The notes: generated by a model not told the origin, from the letters alone. DNA of 64,000 nt from Siderastrea radians (GCA_964017195.1 OZ024891.1:1227394-1291393); one strand, 5' to 3'; positions 35,229-49,823 are shown, counted from the first letter of the stretch. Numbers and translations are program-made.

Positions 35229-36215
35229 CACTTCAAGTTATGAATGTGGAAGTCAACTTTACTTCACTTGATGTGCGGTTTTCTTTGTGTCTCGTGTGTA
35301 GTTTGAGCCCAATTCGTACCCACTTTAGACGAATTTTTGGTTTGGTGTTGTTTCGCGGTGTTCCTTGTCCACATAAAGCGAAGGAAGGCATGTGACAGGA
35401 GACAAGCAAGTCCCACAAATTGCTCTGGTATCACAAAGAAATGCAGAGAATTGCCATAAAAACACCATTTTCTTGAAGGCGCATAATTTCTACATTATAT
35501 GCAGTCTTCATAATGACTGCATGCTAATTCAGGTCTAAGAAAATTTGGAGAAAAAATTCTGCTGTTGCCCATTTTCCTGTGCGCTGGACTTGTGGTGTGG
35601 ACACAGACAGAAGACAATCTCTTGTCATGTCGGCACACGGGTGACTGATGGTTTGAATTGACCAGTAAAAGCACAGAATGTAATCTGAACTTTTTACACG
35701 TGCATGACCAATGGTTTGAATTGGCCAATGAAAGTGCAGAATGTAATTTAAACCTTTGCACACGCATGATTGGTGGTTTGAATTGACCAATGAAAGTCCA
35801 GAATGTAATTTGAACTCATGCAGCTTGTAATGACCGTCCTCCTGTCATGTCCACGCCAAAAGTCTAGTGCACAGGAACACCGCTGATAGCTGATAGCAGA
35901 ATTTTCTTAGACCACAACGACCATACAATCACCATAAAGGCTGAATAGGATGTGGAAGTTATGAAACTTTATGAATATGGTGTTGTTATGACGATTCTCT
36001 CCATTGCTTTGTGATACAAGAGCGATTTGTGGGACTCGCTCATCTCTAGTCACCCACCTTTGTTTGTTTTATGTGGAGAAGCAACACTACGAACAACACT
36101 GAACCAAAATCTCGCCCAAAACAGCCATGAATTGTGCCTGAAATTACACAAGACACAAAGACAACCCCAAGACGAGGGAAGTCAAGTTCGTTTCCACATT
36201 CACACCTTTATTTTA
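35229..36215. mobile_element. Fold-back (long inverted repeat) element
   Basis: The segment 35229-35470 and the reverse complement of about 35950-36215 are similar over roughly 230-260 bp; shared motifs include ATCACAAAG and AGTCCCACAAAT. The arms are diverged, so the element is old. The centre carries a tandem repeat (35642-35815). No coding capacity. Confidence 0.65.
35642..35815. repeat. 3 x ~62-bp tandem repeat
   Basis: Three diverged copies, each with GGTTTGAATTG and CAGAATGTAAT, starting near 35642, 35705 and 35767, in the centre of the fold-back element. Confidence 0.8.
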
Positions 36216-36229
36216 GCATTTTGATAACG

Positions 36230-38847
36230 AAAGTGAATTTTCTATACAAAGTCTATAAATCAAGAACCTTGCAACACAAAACGCCTAATAGCTTCTCTGA
36301 TCTTCAGCTTGGGCCACGTCTCTTCCAATGTACCATTCAACTATGATATCATTTATAAAGACTAATATTTATTGAATAAATACTCATTACAAAGGAAACT
36401 CATCTGAGTGTATACTATTTAAACAACAGAGTCCTTCTGTAGAAGGCACTATCACGTGACAGGTTGCCTGAGGAAATTTGATGTTGATAACAAATATCAG
36501 CCTGAGACTGCAATTTGACAGCTTTTATGAAGTTTGAACATGAAATTGCTGAGGGAACTTATCACATATAGGTCCTGAGACAGAAGGACTCTAATCCTTT
36601 TATTGTATAACGCTAAATTTTCAGCAAGAATTGCCATAAACAGGTATTATGTGCTGATAGGCACCCACTAAGCAGAGACACTATTACATCATGTGATTGA
36701 TTTTGAGCAATCACCGCAGCATCCCAAAATTTATTGTTGTATTATAATATATTATAAATCACATGAATCAGTACAAGTACAAACCTTTCAAATAGACCAC
36801 ACAGCATTGTTTCTTTCTGAGATCATAGCTGTTAAAGAAGGTTTTTTTGTGTCATTGCTTAAAACTACACTACCCTTCTTTTCCTGGAACAGGGGGAGGG
36901 GACACTCAATAAAGGTTTATTCAGGAGACTTTGCCTGGAGGTTAAAATCTTTCCTTTAACTAATTTTTAGCTAAATTGTAATCCTTTTTATACCTAAACG
37001 ATAAGCCTTCACTGTAGAATTTGGCATAATTGCCACATTTTCCCTGAGCTTTGACTTATACTGGTTCACTTGCTGAAAAGCTCCAAGGTTTTACTTTTTT
37101 TACATTATGATTTATGCCAAAATTTCTCACTCTTTGATATACCATGATTTTCCTAAAATTTGTTCCACTTTCCTTTCCATTTTGTAACCTCTTCACATAC
37201 TAAAGTGCAATTTTTTCAAACTGTTAAGTATACTGCTGAAAAAGCACAGCTTTCAGGTGAAGTCTCCTCATATAGTTGAATATAAGGAGGACCCCTCCTC
37301 CCCAGACTTCTTATAATATTCCAACACCTAAGATTTTATACATACACAAACATTGATAATTACAAATACATTTAGACAACTAACTAATCTTTGTCTTTTT
37401 TTTATTAACAATAGCTAAAAGCATCAAAACAGAGCACAATTCACCTTCTGGTAAGTACAACTTCTCTTTTGCTCACATCTAATTTCACATGCCATGTCAT
37501 CATCATACATAGAATACAAATACAGTGTTTCTTCCTGCAGAGTATGCAATTGACAACCTTATATCAGATGCCAGAAACCAAGTCAGTGCTGCAAATAAGC
37601 AATGCAAGTAGAAATAACCCCTCCCTTACCAGCACAACTATAACATCACAAAGGGTGAATTTCCAATACAAAGTCTATAAATCAAGAGCCTTGCAACACA
37701 AAACACCTAATAGCTTCTCTGATCTTCAGCTTGGGCCACGTCTCTTCCAATGTCACTGTTCAACTATGATATCAGTTATAAAGACTGATATTTAGTGAAT
37801 AAATACTCATTATAAAATAAACCTCATCTTTGTGTATACTATTTAAACAATAGAGTTCTTCTGTAGAAGGCACTATCGTGTGACAGGTTGACTGAGGAAA
37901 TTTGATGTTGATAACAAATATCACGTGGAGGGTGTAGTTTGACAGCTTGTATGAAGTTTGAACATAACATTCCTGAGGGAACTTATCACATATAGGTCCT
38001 GAGACAGAAGGACTCTATTGTTTTTATTGTATAACACTAAATTTTCAGCGACAATTGCCATAAACACGCATTATGTGCTGATAGGCACTCACTAAGCAGA
38101 GACACTATTGCATCATGTGATTGATTTTATGCAATGGCAGCATCCAGAAATTTATTGTTGTAATATAATATATCATGAATCAGTTTGTACAAACATTTCC
38201 AATAGACCACACAGCATTGTTTCTTTCTGAGATCATAACTGTTAAAACTACACAACCCTTCTTTTCCCGGAACGGGGTGGGGGGTGGGGGGGGGGTGTGT
38301 GGGGCCTCAATAAAGGTTTATATGGGGAGGCTCTGCCTGGAGGTTAAAATCTTTCCATTCCAATTTGCGACCTCTACACAAACTAAAATGCAATTTTCCA
38401 AACTGTTAAGTCTACTGCTGAAAAAGCACAGCTAGTTGAATATAAGGAGGACCCTCTCCTCCCTAGAAGTCTTATAAGATTCAAACATCTAAGATTTTAT
38501 GCACAAACAAGCACTGATAATTACAGTTGTACCAATACATTTAGACAACTAACTAATCTTTGTCTTTTTAATTGATAATAGCTAAAACAATCAAAACAGA
38601 GCACAGTTTACCTTCTGGTAAGTATAACTTCTTTTGGTCACATTTAATTTTACATGCCATGTCATCATCATACATAGAATACAAATACAGTGTTTCTTCC
38701 TACAAACTATGCAATTGAAAACCTTATATCAGATGCCAGAAACCAAGCTACGAATAAGCAAGTGCTACGAATAAGCATTACGTAAGTAGAAATCTACATT
38801 AAGCATTTAACCACTCCCTTACCAGCACAACTATAACATCACAAAAT
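36230..38847. repeat. Large tandem duplication (~1.4 and ~1.2 kb)
   Basis: 36230-37650 and 37651-38847 are diverged direct copies. Both contain CTATAAATCAAGA(A/G)CCTTGC near the start, a CTGTAGAAGGCACTATC stretch, and an ACCTTCTGGTAAGTA stretch near the end. Both are noncoding. The second copy has several deletions and a G-rich tract near 38275-38300. Confidence 0.8.
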
Positions 38848-38897
38848 TTTGGATTTATCAACTGAGTTGATAAGGTAAATTGGCCACCGTAAAGAGA

Positions 38898-38942
38898 TGG
38901 AAAACTGACGTTTCGAGCATTAGCCCTTCGTCAGAGCAAATC
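38898..38942 (-). ncRNA. Minimal hammerhead-ribozyme-like motif
   Basis: On the minus strand the hammerhead core is visible: CTGACGA (38934-38928), a short stem-loop AGGGC-TAAT-GCTC, GAAAC (38914-38910), then GTC and a flank that pairs weakly with the upstream strand. Such minimal motifs with tiny stem III are known from Penelope-like elements and retrozymes in corals. ACGT at stem III is self-complementary, as expected for ribozymes that act as dimers. No Penelope reverse transcriptase is nearby. Confidence 0.6.
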
Positions 38943-41900
38943 AAGGAATTGTGGGCTGCCCTTGGTTTATATAGCACAGATTTTCCACTTTAACAAGCTG
39001 TTTGAATGCTTAGTCAAGGTCAACCTTGCAGCCACAAGTAGCCAGAATGTGACTGAGTAAATGCGCGGAAGAAATGTTCAACTCCCGTAAGCACATGTTA
39101 TGGGGAGCAGGATAATATCACTCCCCGAAAAATGACTGCATGGGAGGTTATAATTTCTACAGCGAACAACATTTTCTTACACTTCAGACCACAGACTACA
39201 GTGCAACAAATTCAATAAGGACCATCCAAAGTTTTTCTGCCAACCGCAAGGCGAGTTGATAACAAAAGGATTGGGGTTGCAGTTGCTTTCAGACCAATCA
39301 CAATACCGCTAAAATTTTACTTCTCGTTTGAGCGGGAATCGGTGCGAAGCACTACACAAATGTGCACTTCAATGCTTCTTCTTACAGTAAAATAACATTT
39401 ATTTTGGTCACCGGTGAGACAAGCAAACAGCAAGAGAAACAACTGTTTGCTGACTGGCGTGCGGTAATTTTGGAGACGAAATGGACTCAGTGTAAAAGTT
39501 TTTTAAAGAATGTTGAGGACGAAAGAGACTCAGCACGAAAATACTTGTGAATGACGAGGACAAAAACAAGAGCAAAATAAAATAAACATCTCAAAGACCT
39601 AGATTTCTATGCACTACCTCTTTTTAGAGATAATCCTGGTCACAACAGCTCCACTAACCAGCTTTACTACAGAAATCAGTATGAGTGGAAATCCTCCTTA
39701 CAAAAATGACATCTTATTGTTGCAAAACTCATCAGTGATTTCACAACAAGTAAAGAAAACTTATAACAACCACAAAATGGAGTTTAACTTTAAGTCTACT
39801 TTAAGACACATACTTCCAAATAGATTTTGAGGTCCAGTCATTCGCATAAACCACAGATTAAGTTACACATCATTCAAATAACACACACTCAGTGAGTCAC
39901 TTATTAATACAAAACTGAAACTAAAAAGTGCCTCTTTGTACAGATTCTACACGAGAGAACTCAACTCTGCTAATCACGATTAACAATGATCAATGTAAGT
40001 ACAATGCAGGTAGAGAATGATTGCCTATTTGTATTACTGAAAATTGAAACTAACTGCCAACTTCTATATACATTGTTCAGTCAGAGCACAGATTACAGCA
40101 GTTCCAAAACAACAGTTCCTGAAAATTGATAAAATCACGCAGCACTTTGTTTTAAATAGAAAATCACTACCTCTTTTTACAAATAATCCTGGTCACAACA
40201 GCTGCAGCAACCAGCTTTACAACAGAAATCAGTATCAGTGGAAATCCTCCTTACAAAAATCACAGCTTATTGCTGCAAAACTCATTAGTGATTTTCACAA
40301 CAAGTAAAGAAAACTTATAAGAACCACAAAATGGGGTTTAACATATTATTGGACTGTCACTCAGCTTGTAAAATGCAGAGATTTAAATGTTTTAGTGGAA
40401 ACCATGTGTAAGTCACTGTTTGGCCTTTAAACCAAAATTGATTCAAATCTAAGATTACTTAACCATGCACACTTCTCATTACGTACGAAACAAATCTTAA
40501 CTTTTACTTGTTTACAGGTTTTAAAACCTTTCATGTAATCACTTTAGTTAGCTTATTTCTTTTCTTTAAACCTAAAGCAGAAAAAACAAAGTACGTTTTG
40601 CAGATAAAAACCAGTTGGTGTGCGAAAAGTCAGCTAAATTGGAACAATTCACATTTCAAGCTCTAATAACTTCATTTATCCTCTTTTCCATCAAGACATG
40701 TGGTTTTTACCATTTTTAGGAAGAAAATACAGAAATTGTCAACAAAAACCAGCAAAATATTTAATTATGTCATATTGTACATGTCAAGGATACAAAAAAA
40801 TGCCAATTTTTTAACGCTTCTCGAAAATCCAAGATGCCGCCCAAAATGGTGGCCATCTTAGATAAGACCCACCATCACCCCCCCCCCCCCCCTTGTACCA
40901 CGATGACGCTGTGATTTTCCTTGTACATGTGAGAGTTCACTTAAACATAAAATTATACTCTGCTTCAAACATATAACCTCTTGTGTCTTTAATATCATAA
41001 AATTCTTCTCGGGGGAACTAATTAAGTCTGTTTATAAAAATTCAAAACACTTAAAATGCCATTAGGTTTAGATTACAAAATCATTACTATCAATTTTTAC
41101 TTTCTAGCACAAAACAACCGGCATAGAGAAGTCTCAACAATGACTGGTAAGTTAAATTATTTATGCCTCCTTCAAACATATAACCTCTTGTCTATTAAAT
41201 TTACCATGGTTCATCTTTGGTGGCTAATCAGTTTCAGCTAAAGATTTTGAAAATTAACTAAACCTTCCAAACTAAATTGATAACATCCTAGCAATTTAAA
41301 TCACTGAGACCATCAACTTAGTGATAGATGACTCGATGAACTTCACTTATCTAAAATTAACTTTTTTTGTACTTATTAGTGAGAGCTAATTATTTTACAA
41401 GTTACAGTTTCACCCATAGATATACATGTATCCCATCCCTTTTTTGCTTGGTGTTTACTATCAAATGATACCTAGCCTCTATGTCTACCTACCACAGCAA
41501 AAATCAAGGGATGCTCACACTTTGGAAAGTGTAAAACAACCACCTTTTTACAACCATAACCAGTAGACAATCTAAACCCTATACACTATTTTTGTGTTTT
41601 AGAACCACAAAGAAACAACAAAAGAAACACAGGTACCATCTGTTACAACCTACATTGTAATGCAGTACATATTTGACAAGACATTGTAGTAGAAGTCTTT
41701 ATGTTCTCAAAGCTTTACAAAAATATTGTCTCTCCAGACTTTTATCCTAAGAAAAAATTCCGGAATTTCCTGACACTCATAAATTTTTACCACTTTCACT
41801 TCATTTCAGATCAAAAGAAAAAACTTGTTCGTACATCAACAATTACAGGTAAACACATTTCTTTTTGCATACAGTAACCATAGGTAACCCTTTCAATGTA

Positions 41901-41957
41901 ACGTCAGTATAAGAAAATATCATCAGTTTTACTAAAACTATTCATCAATATCTCTTA
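38943..41957. other. Host noncoding DNA with local duplications
   Basis: 39609-39800 and 40160-40340 are diverged direct copies (shared AATCCTGGTCACAACAGCT and GAAATCCTCCTTACAAAAAT). Other open frames are short and AT-driven. No gene recognised. Confidence 0.55.
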
Positions 41958-42378
41958 CCGTGTGGCACTAAATTTTTGCGGGTTCTAATTTTTGCGGTTT
42001 TCTTCGCGATCCACAAAAATATGTTTGCACAAAATAAAGTTACCGCAAATTCCTTTTCCACACAAATTTACTCCACTGTAGAAATTATATACAAAAATAC
42101 TGGTTTAAAGGAGAAAATGCCATAGATAACTCGGTGGATAATACATCAAGTAGTACCCTAGTTATTGTCGATCCATTGTAGTGTAATAGAGTGTCATAGA
42201 TTGGTCTGTCTTACATTCCCATGTTGTTTTAGTTGCATTTCGATTGCAGATAAAACAATGTTATCAGTTCCGTTTGAACACGACTTTCAGGAAATCGCAA
42301 AAATTTATTCCCAGCAAGAAAAACCAGTCTTTTCCAATCACTAAAATTAAACTCCCGCAAAAATTTGGTGCCACACGG
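41958..42378. mobile_element. TA-flanked inverted-repeat element (MITE)
   Basis: About 421 bp with 25-bp near-perfect terminal inverted repeats (CCGTGTGGCACTAAATTTTT at the left; its inverse with one change at the right), flanked by TA on both sides. Nonautonomous and noncoding; a Tc1/mariner-type or similar MITE by its TA target. Confidence 0.75.
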
Positions 42379-45146
42379 TAATCCAAAAGTTACATTAAAA
42401 AATTACTGGAAGAATAAATAACTCTCTTTATATGCCTGATAGTAAAAAGGTTGACAACCAATTCAACCATTTACACAATATTATACAATTTTAAGAAAGA
42501 AAAGAACAGAACAACAATAATCTCTTTGCTCTAATCACAATTCAATAAAGAAATAAAACTCTAACTTCATAACCTTTACTATTCTACTAACCAAACAGCA
42601 CCATTTCATCACCACTAAATGGCAACTCTAATAAAAATTGATGATGCAACTGTCCATCTAAAAATAGAATTAAAGAAAAAATCATTTAAAAAAAGTACAA
42701 ACCGCTCATAATCTCCAGGCAATTAAACATTTGTAAAATTTGCTGCCTTATAAATAACTCACTTTTTATTTTACCAACGCTGTCCAGTACATGTTCTACA
42801 TTTCAGATTCTTTTCTTCACCTTCACGCCTGAAAATAAAAAATTTTACTTTTGCATTATTCAATCACAGTCAAATCATCATAAGAAGGTAACAATAGGGG
42901 GTAACAATAAAACAAAACACATCTCTTTGTAAATAGCTAACTCAAAAACCCATCCAAACACCATTTCATCAGCAACATATACCAACTATAATAACTGGTT
43001 CCAAAAAATATCCATTCCCGCCCCACCCCCCCCCCCCCCCAGGAAGGTCACTGGAAATTCCGACGGAGAGAGGAGGCTCAAACTCAAAAAGCAAAATATT
43101 CCAAAGCAGAGTTTTCATAAGAAGGTCTTTTTCCAGAACGTAAAAAATGATGAAAATATTGAAAGCAATGCGCAATTCATCTTATTAAACATGAAGTAAG
43201 ACTTATGTACTCTGTTTTTAGCTTCAAAAATAAGCAAATATAGTTTGGCGACATTGATGTGTACGAAATTTCAGTAGACCACATTGTAGACCAATTTGTG
43301 TTCACAGATTGTTGCATGTTTCCTTTGCTTTAGTCAATATTTCACCATTTTCAATCCTTTCAAAAAGGAATGTTTTTGTTTTAAAACACCAAAGTTATTT
43401 ATTAATAATCAAATACAAAAATATTTATATCACGCAATCCAGCAAAGGGTTTTCAGCCGCTTTTCACCGGATATCATCAAGCTAGAATTGTTCCATCACG
43501 CTCATTCACAAGGTCTGATTTCACATGTTATTCAAATTTGATGTTTCACTTGACACTCAAAGTATTGCAAATTCAGTGTATCATCAACCAAAATTAATTC
43601 CAGGAAAAAAGGTTGCTATTTTACTCTAGTTCTGTTACTAACATTATAAACATTAATTTGTAATTTACATTACATTCAACAGTTTTGCTTTGTCACCAGG
43701 GTTAAAGGTGCAGAACAGATTTCAATTCTGAAAACTTTAGCTTTGTTGTTTACGTTGCATTCAGCACACAAAGTATTCATGACAACAATAAAGCCCTTAC
43801 CACAAATATTAGAACATATAGTTCAAACACATTTTTAAACCTCTCCGTGAATAACATAAAACATTTCACTCTACATGACGAACATGTGAATAGTAAAGAG
43901 CAACAACAAAGCTTATGTTGAAAATGGATGTCATAATAAATGCTCAAATACGCATGTTACAACAGAAATTATGTTCGCCTAACTGAGGTTTATTACTGGT
44001 CTTTTTTTAAAGTACTAAACCATTTGGAACTTTCGAGAGAGTGGAGAGCTCCACATTTAACAATACTGGAAATTCCTGGATGTAAACCAAAAAACCTTTC
44101 ATGGGTGTAATATGGATATTTTCTCAAACCACATAAGGAAAATTCATGATGCAAGCTGTTTATCTAAAAATAGAACAAGAAAGCCCAATAGGCATTTCAC
44201 CAGCCTTTCTGACCAGCCCATCTCTAGATTAACGATTTTTACATCGCTCAACAAACAAACCAGCATGACAAAAAGTGTGACAATATGACAGAATATTTTG
44301 ACTATTGCGTTACTACATGATAAATTATAATGTTTAAACTCTGATCACTCAGCTTATTTTTCACATCGCTTTTTATTTATTGTCCTAAAAACCAACAAAT
44401 TCAATGTGCCAATGTTCAATTTCAGGACAAATTTGCCCACAAGTGAGAATGTTTGCACAGAGATGATAAAACATTTACTGTTAGGCCTAGAGTGTGAATA
44501 CAGACAGTCAGCATACCAGTAAAACAAGAACATAACATTGATAAACACAAGCAGATCACCATGGAAGCCAAAATTGTCACTCCACACGCACTCAAACACA
44601 TTAAAGCATACCTCATGACATAACGTTTAAATTCAGTTTGCTAACTTGAGAATCCCCCTACAAAAGCAAACAAGTTCACTAAGAATTCATAACAATTTTA
44701 AAAATATCTTTTCTAAAAATTAACAATTAGCTTTGGAAATACAAAAAGGTAGTACGAAACAAACTAAACATGTTATGAAAATTCGCAAAATCAGTGGACT
44801 TCATTTCTTTTGTTTGTCATATGACAATTTTACCATTATAAAGTGGTGAAACATTCATTGAAAGAAATGTGTCAATCATGTCAAGACTAGCAAAATTAAA
44901 CTCATTTCTCTTCAGGTCACAATGTCATGAGTCCAAGTCAAATGTATTACGTACCATTCAGTTGAATTCACTTGCACATATGTTACATGTAAAACATGTA
45001 CCACAACTTAAACCACTACCACAAGATTAACAGTGATTTGTCTGTGTTCTGTAAGTATGAAACGTTGACACATCACAAGCAACATTATTACTGTGATGTG
45101 ACATCCTTATCTTTTGTATACCTTATGTGATGTCATGATTACTGAC
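42379..45146. other. Host noncoding DNA with dispersed duplications
   Basis: 42660-42860 has a direct relative at 48420-48620 (shared CTCATAATCTCCAGGCAA and AAATAACTCACTTTTTATTT). 44180-44640 has a direct relative at 46140-46600. A C-tract lies at about 43025-43040. No gene recognised. Confidence 0.55.
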
Positions 45147-48100
45147 GCCCGGGGTATCAAACCGAACATTCGGTTTTCGAACTCAATCGAACTCAATCAA
45201 ACTCAATCGAACAATTAAATTTGATGTTGTTCGGTCATTGAACAAAATTGAACTCACAAAAAGTAAATGCACATCAAACCAAATCAAACGTTCAATTAAG
45301 TTCGAAGAGGTTCAATTTAGTTGTGTCGCCGAATGATACCTAAGCAAACTTACGTCGTATCACAACATCATCTGAATCAAGCAAAATCGAACGTTCGGTT
45401 TTTCATCACCTGATTATCCTGGAGATTATAAATGTGTCAATTGATTCAGCCAGGCCATCTAAAGTTGCGTGTCCTTTATTTCCATTAGACCCGAGATTCA
45501 GAGCATCTCATTTTGTTACCACGGAAAAGAGTTTCATGAGTTTTGTAAAGTAACAGCTGCTGCAACTTGAATCAAGTTTTATCATTTCCAACGGTACGCA
45601 TACAATTTTTATGAATGGCTTACTGCATATTAGATTGATTGAATATTACGTATTGTTTCTTTAGGATCAAATAAAAGACAAAGATTATATGAAACCTAGC
45701 CTGCGAGCAAGCTCTCTTGGGAGTGGGGGCACGATAGAGGGAAAGATGGAAAGAGAGCTTGCAACAACGTCTCAGCAATTTAAATATCCACATCGAAAAT
45801 TTCAATGCAAAATGCTAATTGGTGGAGATTTAATTTGGTAATGACGTTATTAATCTCATGCGAAGACGATAAAACAAAACACCGAATGCGATGTATAAAA
45901 CAACGAAGGTAAAATTTTCAGAATTGAAATTGTCTACGCCAAACCTGCTGTCAAAAGCGAAACCCGTTAAATGTGCTTAAACTAAAAATGTTAGAAAGAG
46001 AATTAGAGTAAAATAGCAAGTTTCTTATTATTTTTAGTTCACAGTGTACTGAATTTACATACTGTGAGTCTCAAAATAAATTGATTGCACAAGAGATGTG
46101 GGAACAAATTGAACCTTTCTTTCGCACACTTTATCCTTCGATTAACAGGAAAGCCCATTGGGCATTTTAACCGGCCATTCTGACCCTCCCCACCCCTAGG
46201 TTTCACAAATGTTAGCGCGATCCTCTATTTATACGAACCGGCGTGATGAAAAGTGTGATTGTGTGACACAATATTTTGACTGTAGCGTTACTGGATGACA
46301 TAATGTTTAAACTCTGATGACTCAGCTTATCTTTCTTATCGCTTTTATTTCTGCTGAAAAACGCAATTTCACTCAAACGTTGAATGTCGATATAAATTCG
46401 TCCACAACTGAGAATGCTCACACAGGGACGACGAAGTATTTACTGTTGTGCCTACACCTTAAATACAAACAGTGAACATAGCAGTAGAATCAAAATATAA
46501 CGCTTGATAAACACGAGCTCGAGCAGATCGTCAGAGTATGGGGCACGTCAAGGCATATCTCATGACATGATGTTTAAATCCGGTTTGCTAACCCGGGAAT
46601 CCCCTTGCAAAAGTAAACAAGCAAGCGGGGACGAAAGTCGCCCACGTCTTTGAAAGCTAACACGCCTGTCAAGCCGCAATCGATTTCACACTCACTTGCT
46701 TGTTTTTCTTTTCCTTCACTAGTCTGAACAGAAAGAGAGACTGCTCGTAGCCTTTAGTGAACACCACACGCAAACCACACAAATCCGTCGATAATATTCA
46801 GATATTTTCGTTCTTTCAATGCAAAAAGACTCGTGACACCTACCTTATTAATTGATCTCCTTATTAATGACGATTCCTTCGTATCAACTTCTCACCTCAA
46901 ATAAACACTCATCTCTCTCCGTTCACAAGAACTATCATGTACTGATGGACAGGTGCAATCCACTAATACTGCATCATCATACTAGTACCAATTCCTTCTC
47001 TTCCTAGCCCACGCCGGCAAAACACAACTGCCTTTTTTGTCCGAAGCGAAATACAAGTTAGCCAATCAGAAACCTTACAATCCACTTCGCAACCCCCCCC
47101 CCCCCATAAAACGCCAAGGGAAACCGCCTCTCAAGTAGCACAATATTACACTGCTCCTATACAAAACGCAACTTTCAAAGCAAATCACATTCACAGAAGC
47201 GTGATATGCTCCGGACATTCACAAATCCTTCTGACTCCCACATTTTTACATCCCTCAAAATGTCAATCCCAATAAAAAAAGCTCCTGCGCTAAAACAATT
47301 TCACCAGAACCACTAACTAGATCAGACAACACAGCCAATTTCGCATTCAATCCTATTAGCTGCTTTACTCAATTGCGCATGCGTTATACAAGACAAAAAC
47401 AAAAAACCCCAAACATAACAACCCTTCGCTGTTCATATCTTAAATACTGTAAATTAAAAGACAAGAACACACGAAGGTAACATTCAGCAGACTAATATGC
47501 GCATGCGTCTTATATAAGACAGTACCCCTTTTAATAACCGTACCACAAGCTTTACAGCACTTTGTTCGTATATTAAGCCAACTGACCATGACCACGAAAC
47601 CGTGCCCATTTTATAAACCGGTGGTCGCTATAGCGACGGCCAGTTAAAAATTGAAATAGTAACTGAAGCTCATATTGAAACTTAGAGTCAATGACAACTG
47701 TTAAAGAATTTGTAAGAAATAGCGAATATTGTCCGAAGTTAGTTTCAGTTCAAAACCGCATTAAATTTGCATAACACGTAAAATCTGACCTTCTTTCACA
47801 TGCTCAACATATTTGTTACATTTTTTGGTTTACGCTGATTGGCCAACATCTGACACCTCAGACAACGGGGACCCACAGGTGCGCCGGGGGCGGAATTCAA
47901 ATTCCTGAGACGTCGTTGCAAGCTCTCTTTCCATCTTTCCCTCTATCGCGCCCCCAGCCCCGAGAGAGCTTGCTCGCAGGCTATACGATACCGTGTCCAG
48001 TCACTTATTCCAAAACCATTTAAGGAATAAACAAGAAATTTTTACTCGCTCATTAGGTTTGAAATTCTTTATTTTGAATTTTAGCTACAAGTTCGATTTC

Positions 48101-48255
48101 CGTGAATTTAATTGAACTAAATCGAATGCTAAATTTCGATTTCGTTCGATGACCGAACAACATCGAATTTAATCGTTCGATCTCGTCCGATTTCATTCGA
48201 TTGAGTTCGATGACAAATTCATTCGGTTTTGTTCGATTTGATATCCCAGCGGGTT
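45147..48255. mobile_element. Outer inverted-repeat element (~3.1 kb)
   Basis: The ends are CCCGGGGTATCAAACCGAAC on the left (near 45148) and an inverted relative ending GATATCCCAGCGGG on the right. Each end continues into many short repeats of GAACTCAATCGA type, up to about 250 bp deep. No transposase is visible, so it is a nonautonomous DNA element. Another element is nested inside. Confidence 0.6.
45699..47981. mobile_element. Nested inverted-repeat element (~2.3 kb), TA-flanked
   Basis: About 95-bp terminal inverted repeats (GCCTGCGAGCAAGCTCTCT ... to about 45795; inverse at 47890-47981), roughly 90% alike by eye, with TA on both outer sides. It sits inside the outer element 45147-48255. 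No coding capacity seen. Confidence 0.7.
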
Positions 48256-49823
48256 AACAACATCACCGGAACCAGAAGTTTAAGGAAACTGCCTAGAAAG
48301 CTAGAAGTTAAAATACACTGTGTTGGCCAAGACAAAACCAGATGAATAAGGCAAGTGACACACAACAAAAAACCCAGCCCAATTTATACAGCGGCAGCGT
48401 CTTATGACAACAATCACTGAATTAAAGAAAAAATCCATTTTTAAAAAAACACCAACCACTCATAATCTCCAGGCAACTAAATATTTGTAAAATTCGCTAC
48501 CTTATAAATAACTCACTTTTTATTTTACCAACGCCTTTCAATACAAGTTCCACATTTCAGATTCTTTTCTTCACCTTGACATCTGAAAATAAAAATTTGT
48601 ACTTTGTATATTATTCAATAACAATCAAATCATCATTAAAAACAACAGCAAGTGACAATTCAAGTTTTAAAAACACATTTCTAAACAGCTATTAAACTCA
48701 AAACCTATGTATTATAAAACATAACTTAAGGAGTACGAAGGACGTACTTCAACTTTCCACCAAAACTTGATTTAACCAAACGCTGCTCAAATGTCCACCC
48801 CTAGCCCTAAATAACATTACTGCCTTCTGTCGTCCTGTGTCTTCAACTTCCATACCCCAAAAAATCCCCCACTGAATTTTGAAGCCTTACAATGTCCCCA
48901 GAAGAGATGAAATGATAATAACAGTACTTTTTGAATTCTAGTGTTTGTTTATTTATCACAATGTCCGCTATGAAGTTTCCCAGATCTTATAGTCATTCTC
49001 AGAAACTAACCAACATTTTTTACTGTACAAAATCCTGTAATCGCGTATTTCAAAGCCTAAAACATAATTTAACCCCAGATTCGTCCTGAATTAAGTTTTA
49101 TTAGTGATTATCCCGAATGTTCGTTTCATTCAAAAAGTAGCAAGTGAAATAAATGTTCTCACTGTACCTTTCTAGTTCACTCTGAGCTGCCGTTAAAGCA
49201 CATCCGTTCTCAAATGATTCATCTTTTGATGTACTCCGAAATAGAAAGCAGTAAGAAACCTGTTTTCCTTCAAATGCATCTTCTTCACCACGCGCTCAAT
49301 CTACCCAAGTGACGACATCACGGCAAAACAAGTTCAAATGTAATTCAAAACGTCCTTGTTTAACACAAAGCCAGAGGAACAATATTCACCATCGAACAAT
49401 CTTTAGATCCTGAAAATTAGATTTCAGTGGTTTTCTTGGTCGCATCTACTTTCAAAGGAAACATCTTTAGGCAAGAAACGCTTTCAAACTCTTTCAAACT
49501 AAATGCATCACATGCACACGACTTTCAGACCACACGAACAACTCAATAGTAGGTTAAATTTCATTGGTCGTAGCGTTCCCCCATCGTTCACTGGCCTTGT
49601 TTTTCATCAATCACTCAATCGCTTATTTCAAGAGCGCATTACTGCGCCATTCAATAACATGCGCACTTCAAACTTCAACCGACAGATGCGATTTTCGCTG
49701 CTGTCAATCAAATATTCAGCGGGTCCTTCCATCATGATGCTTGTAGCAGTCGTCAATCAAGTCAAGCGTACCCCATGGAGTAACAATTTGAAGTTGATTA
49801 TTGCAATATTCATTTTATTGAAC
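48256..49823. other. Host noncoding DNA
   Basis: No recognisable gene. 48420-48620 repeats 42660-42860. About 49620-49800 is similar, inverted, to about 51575-51735, so related repeats flank the tRNA-like array on both sides. Confidence 0.5.
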
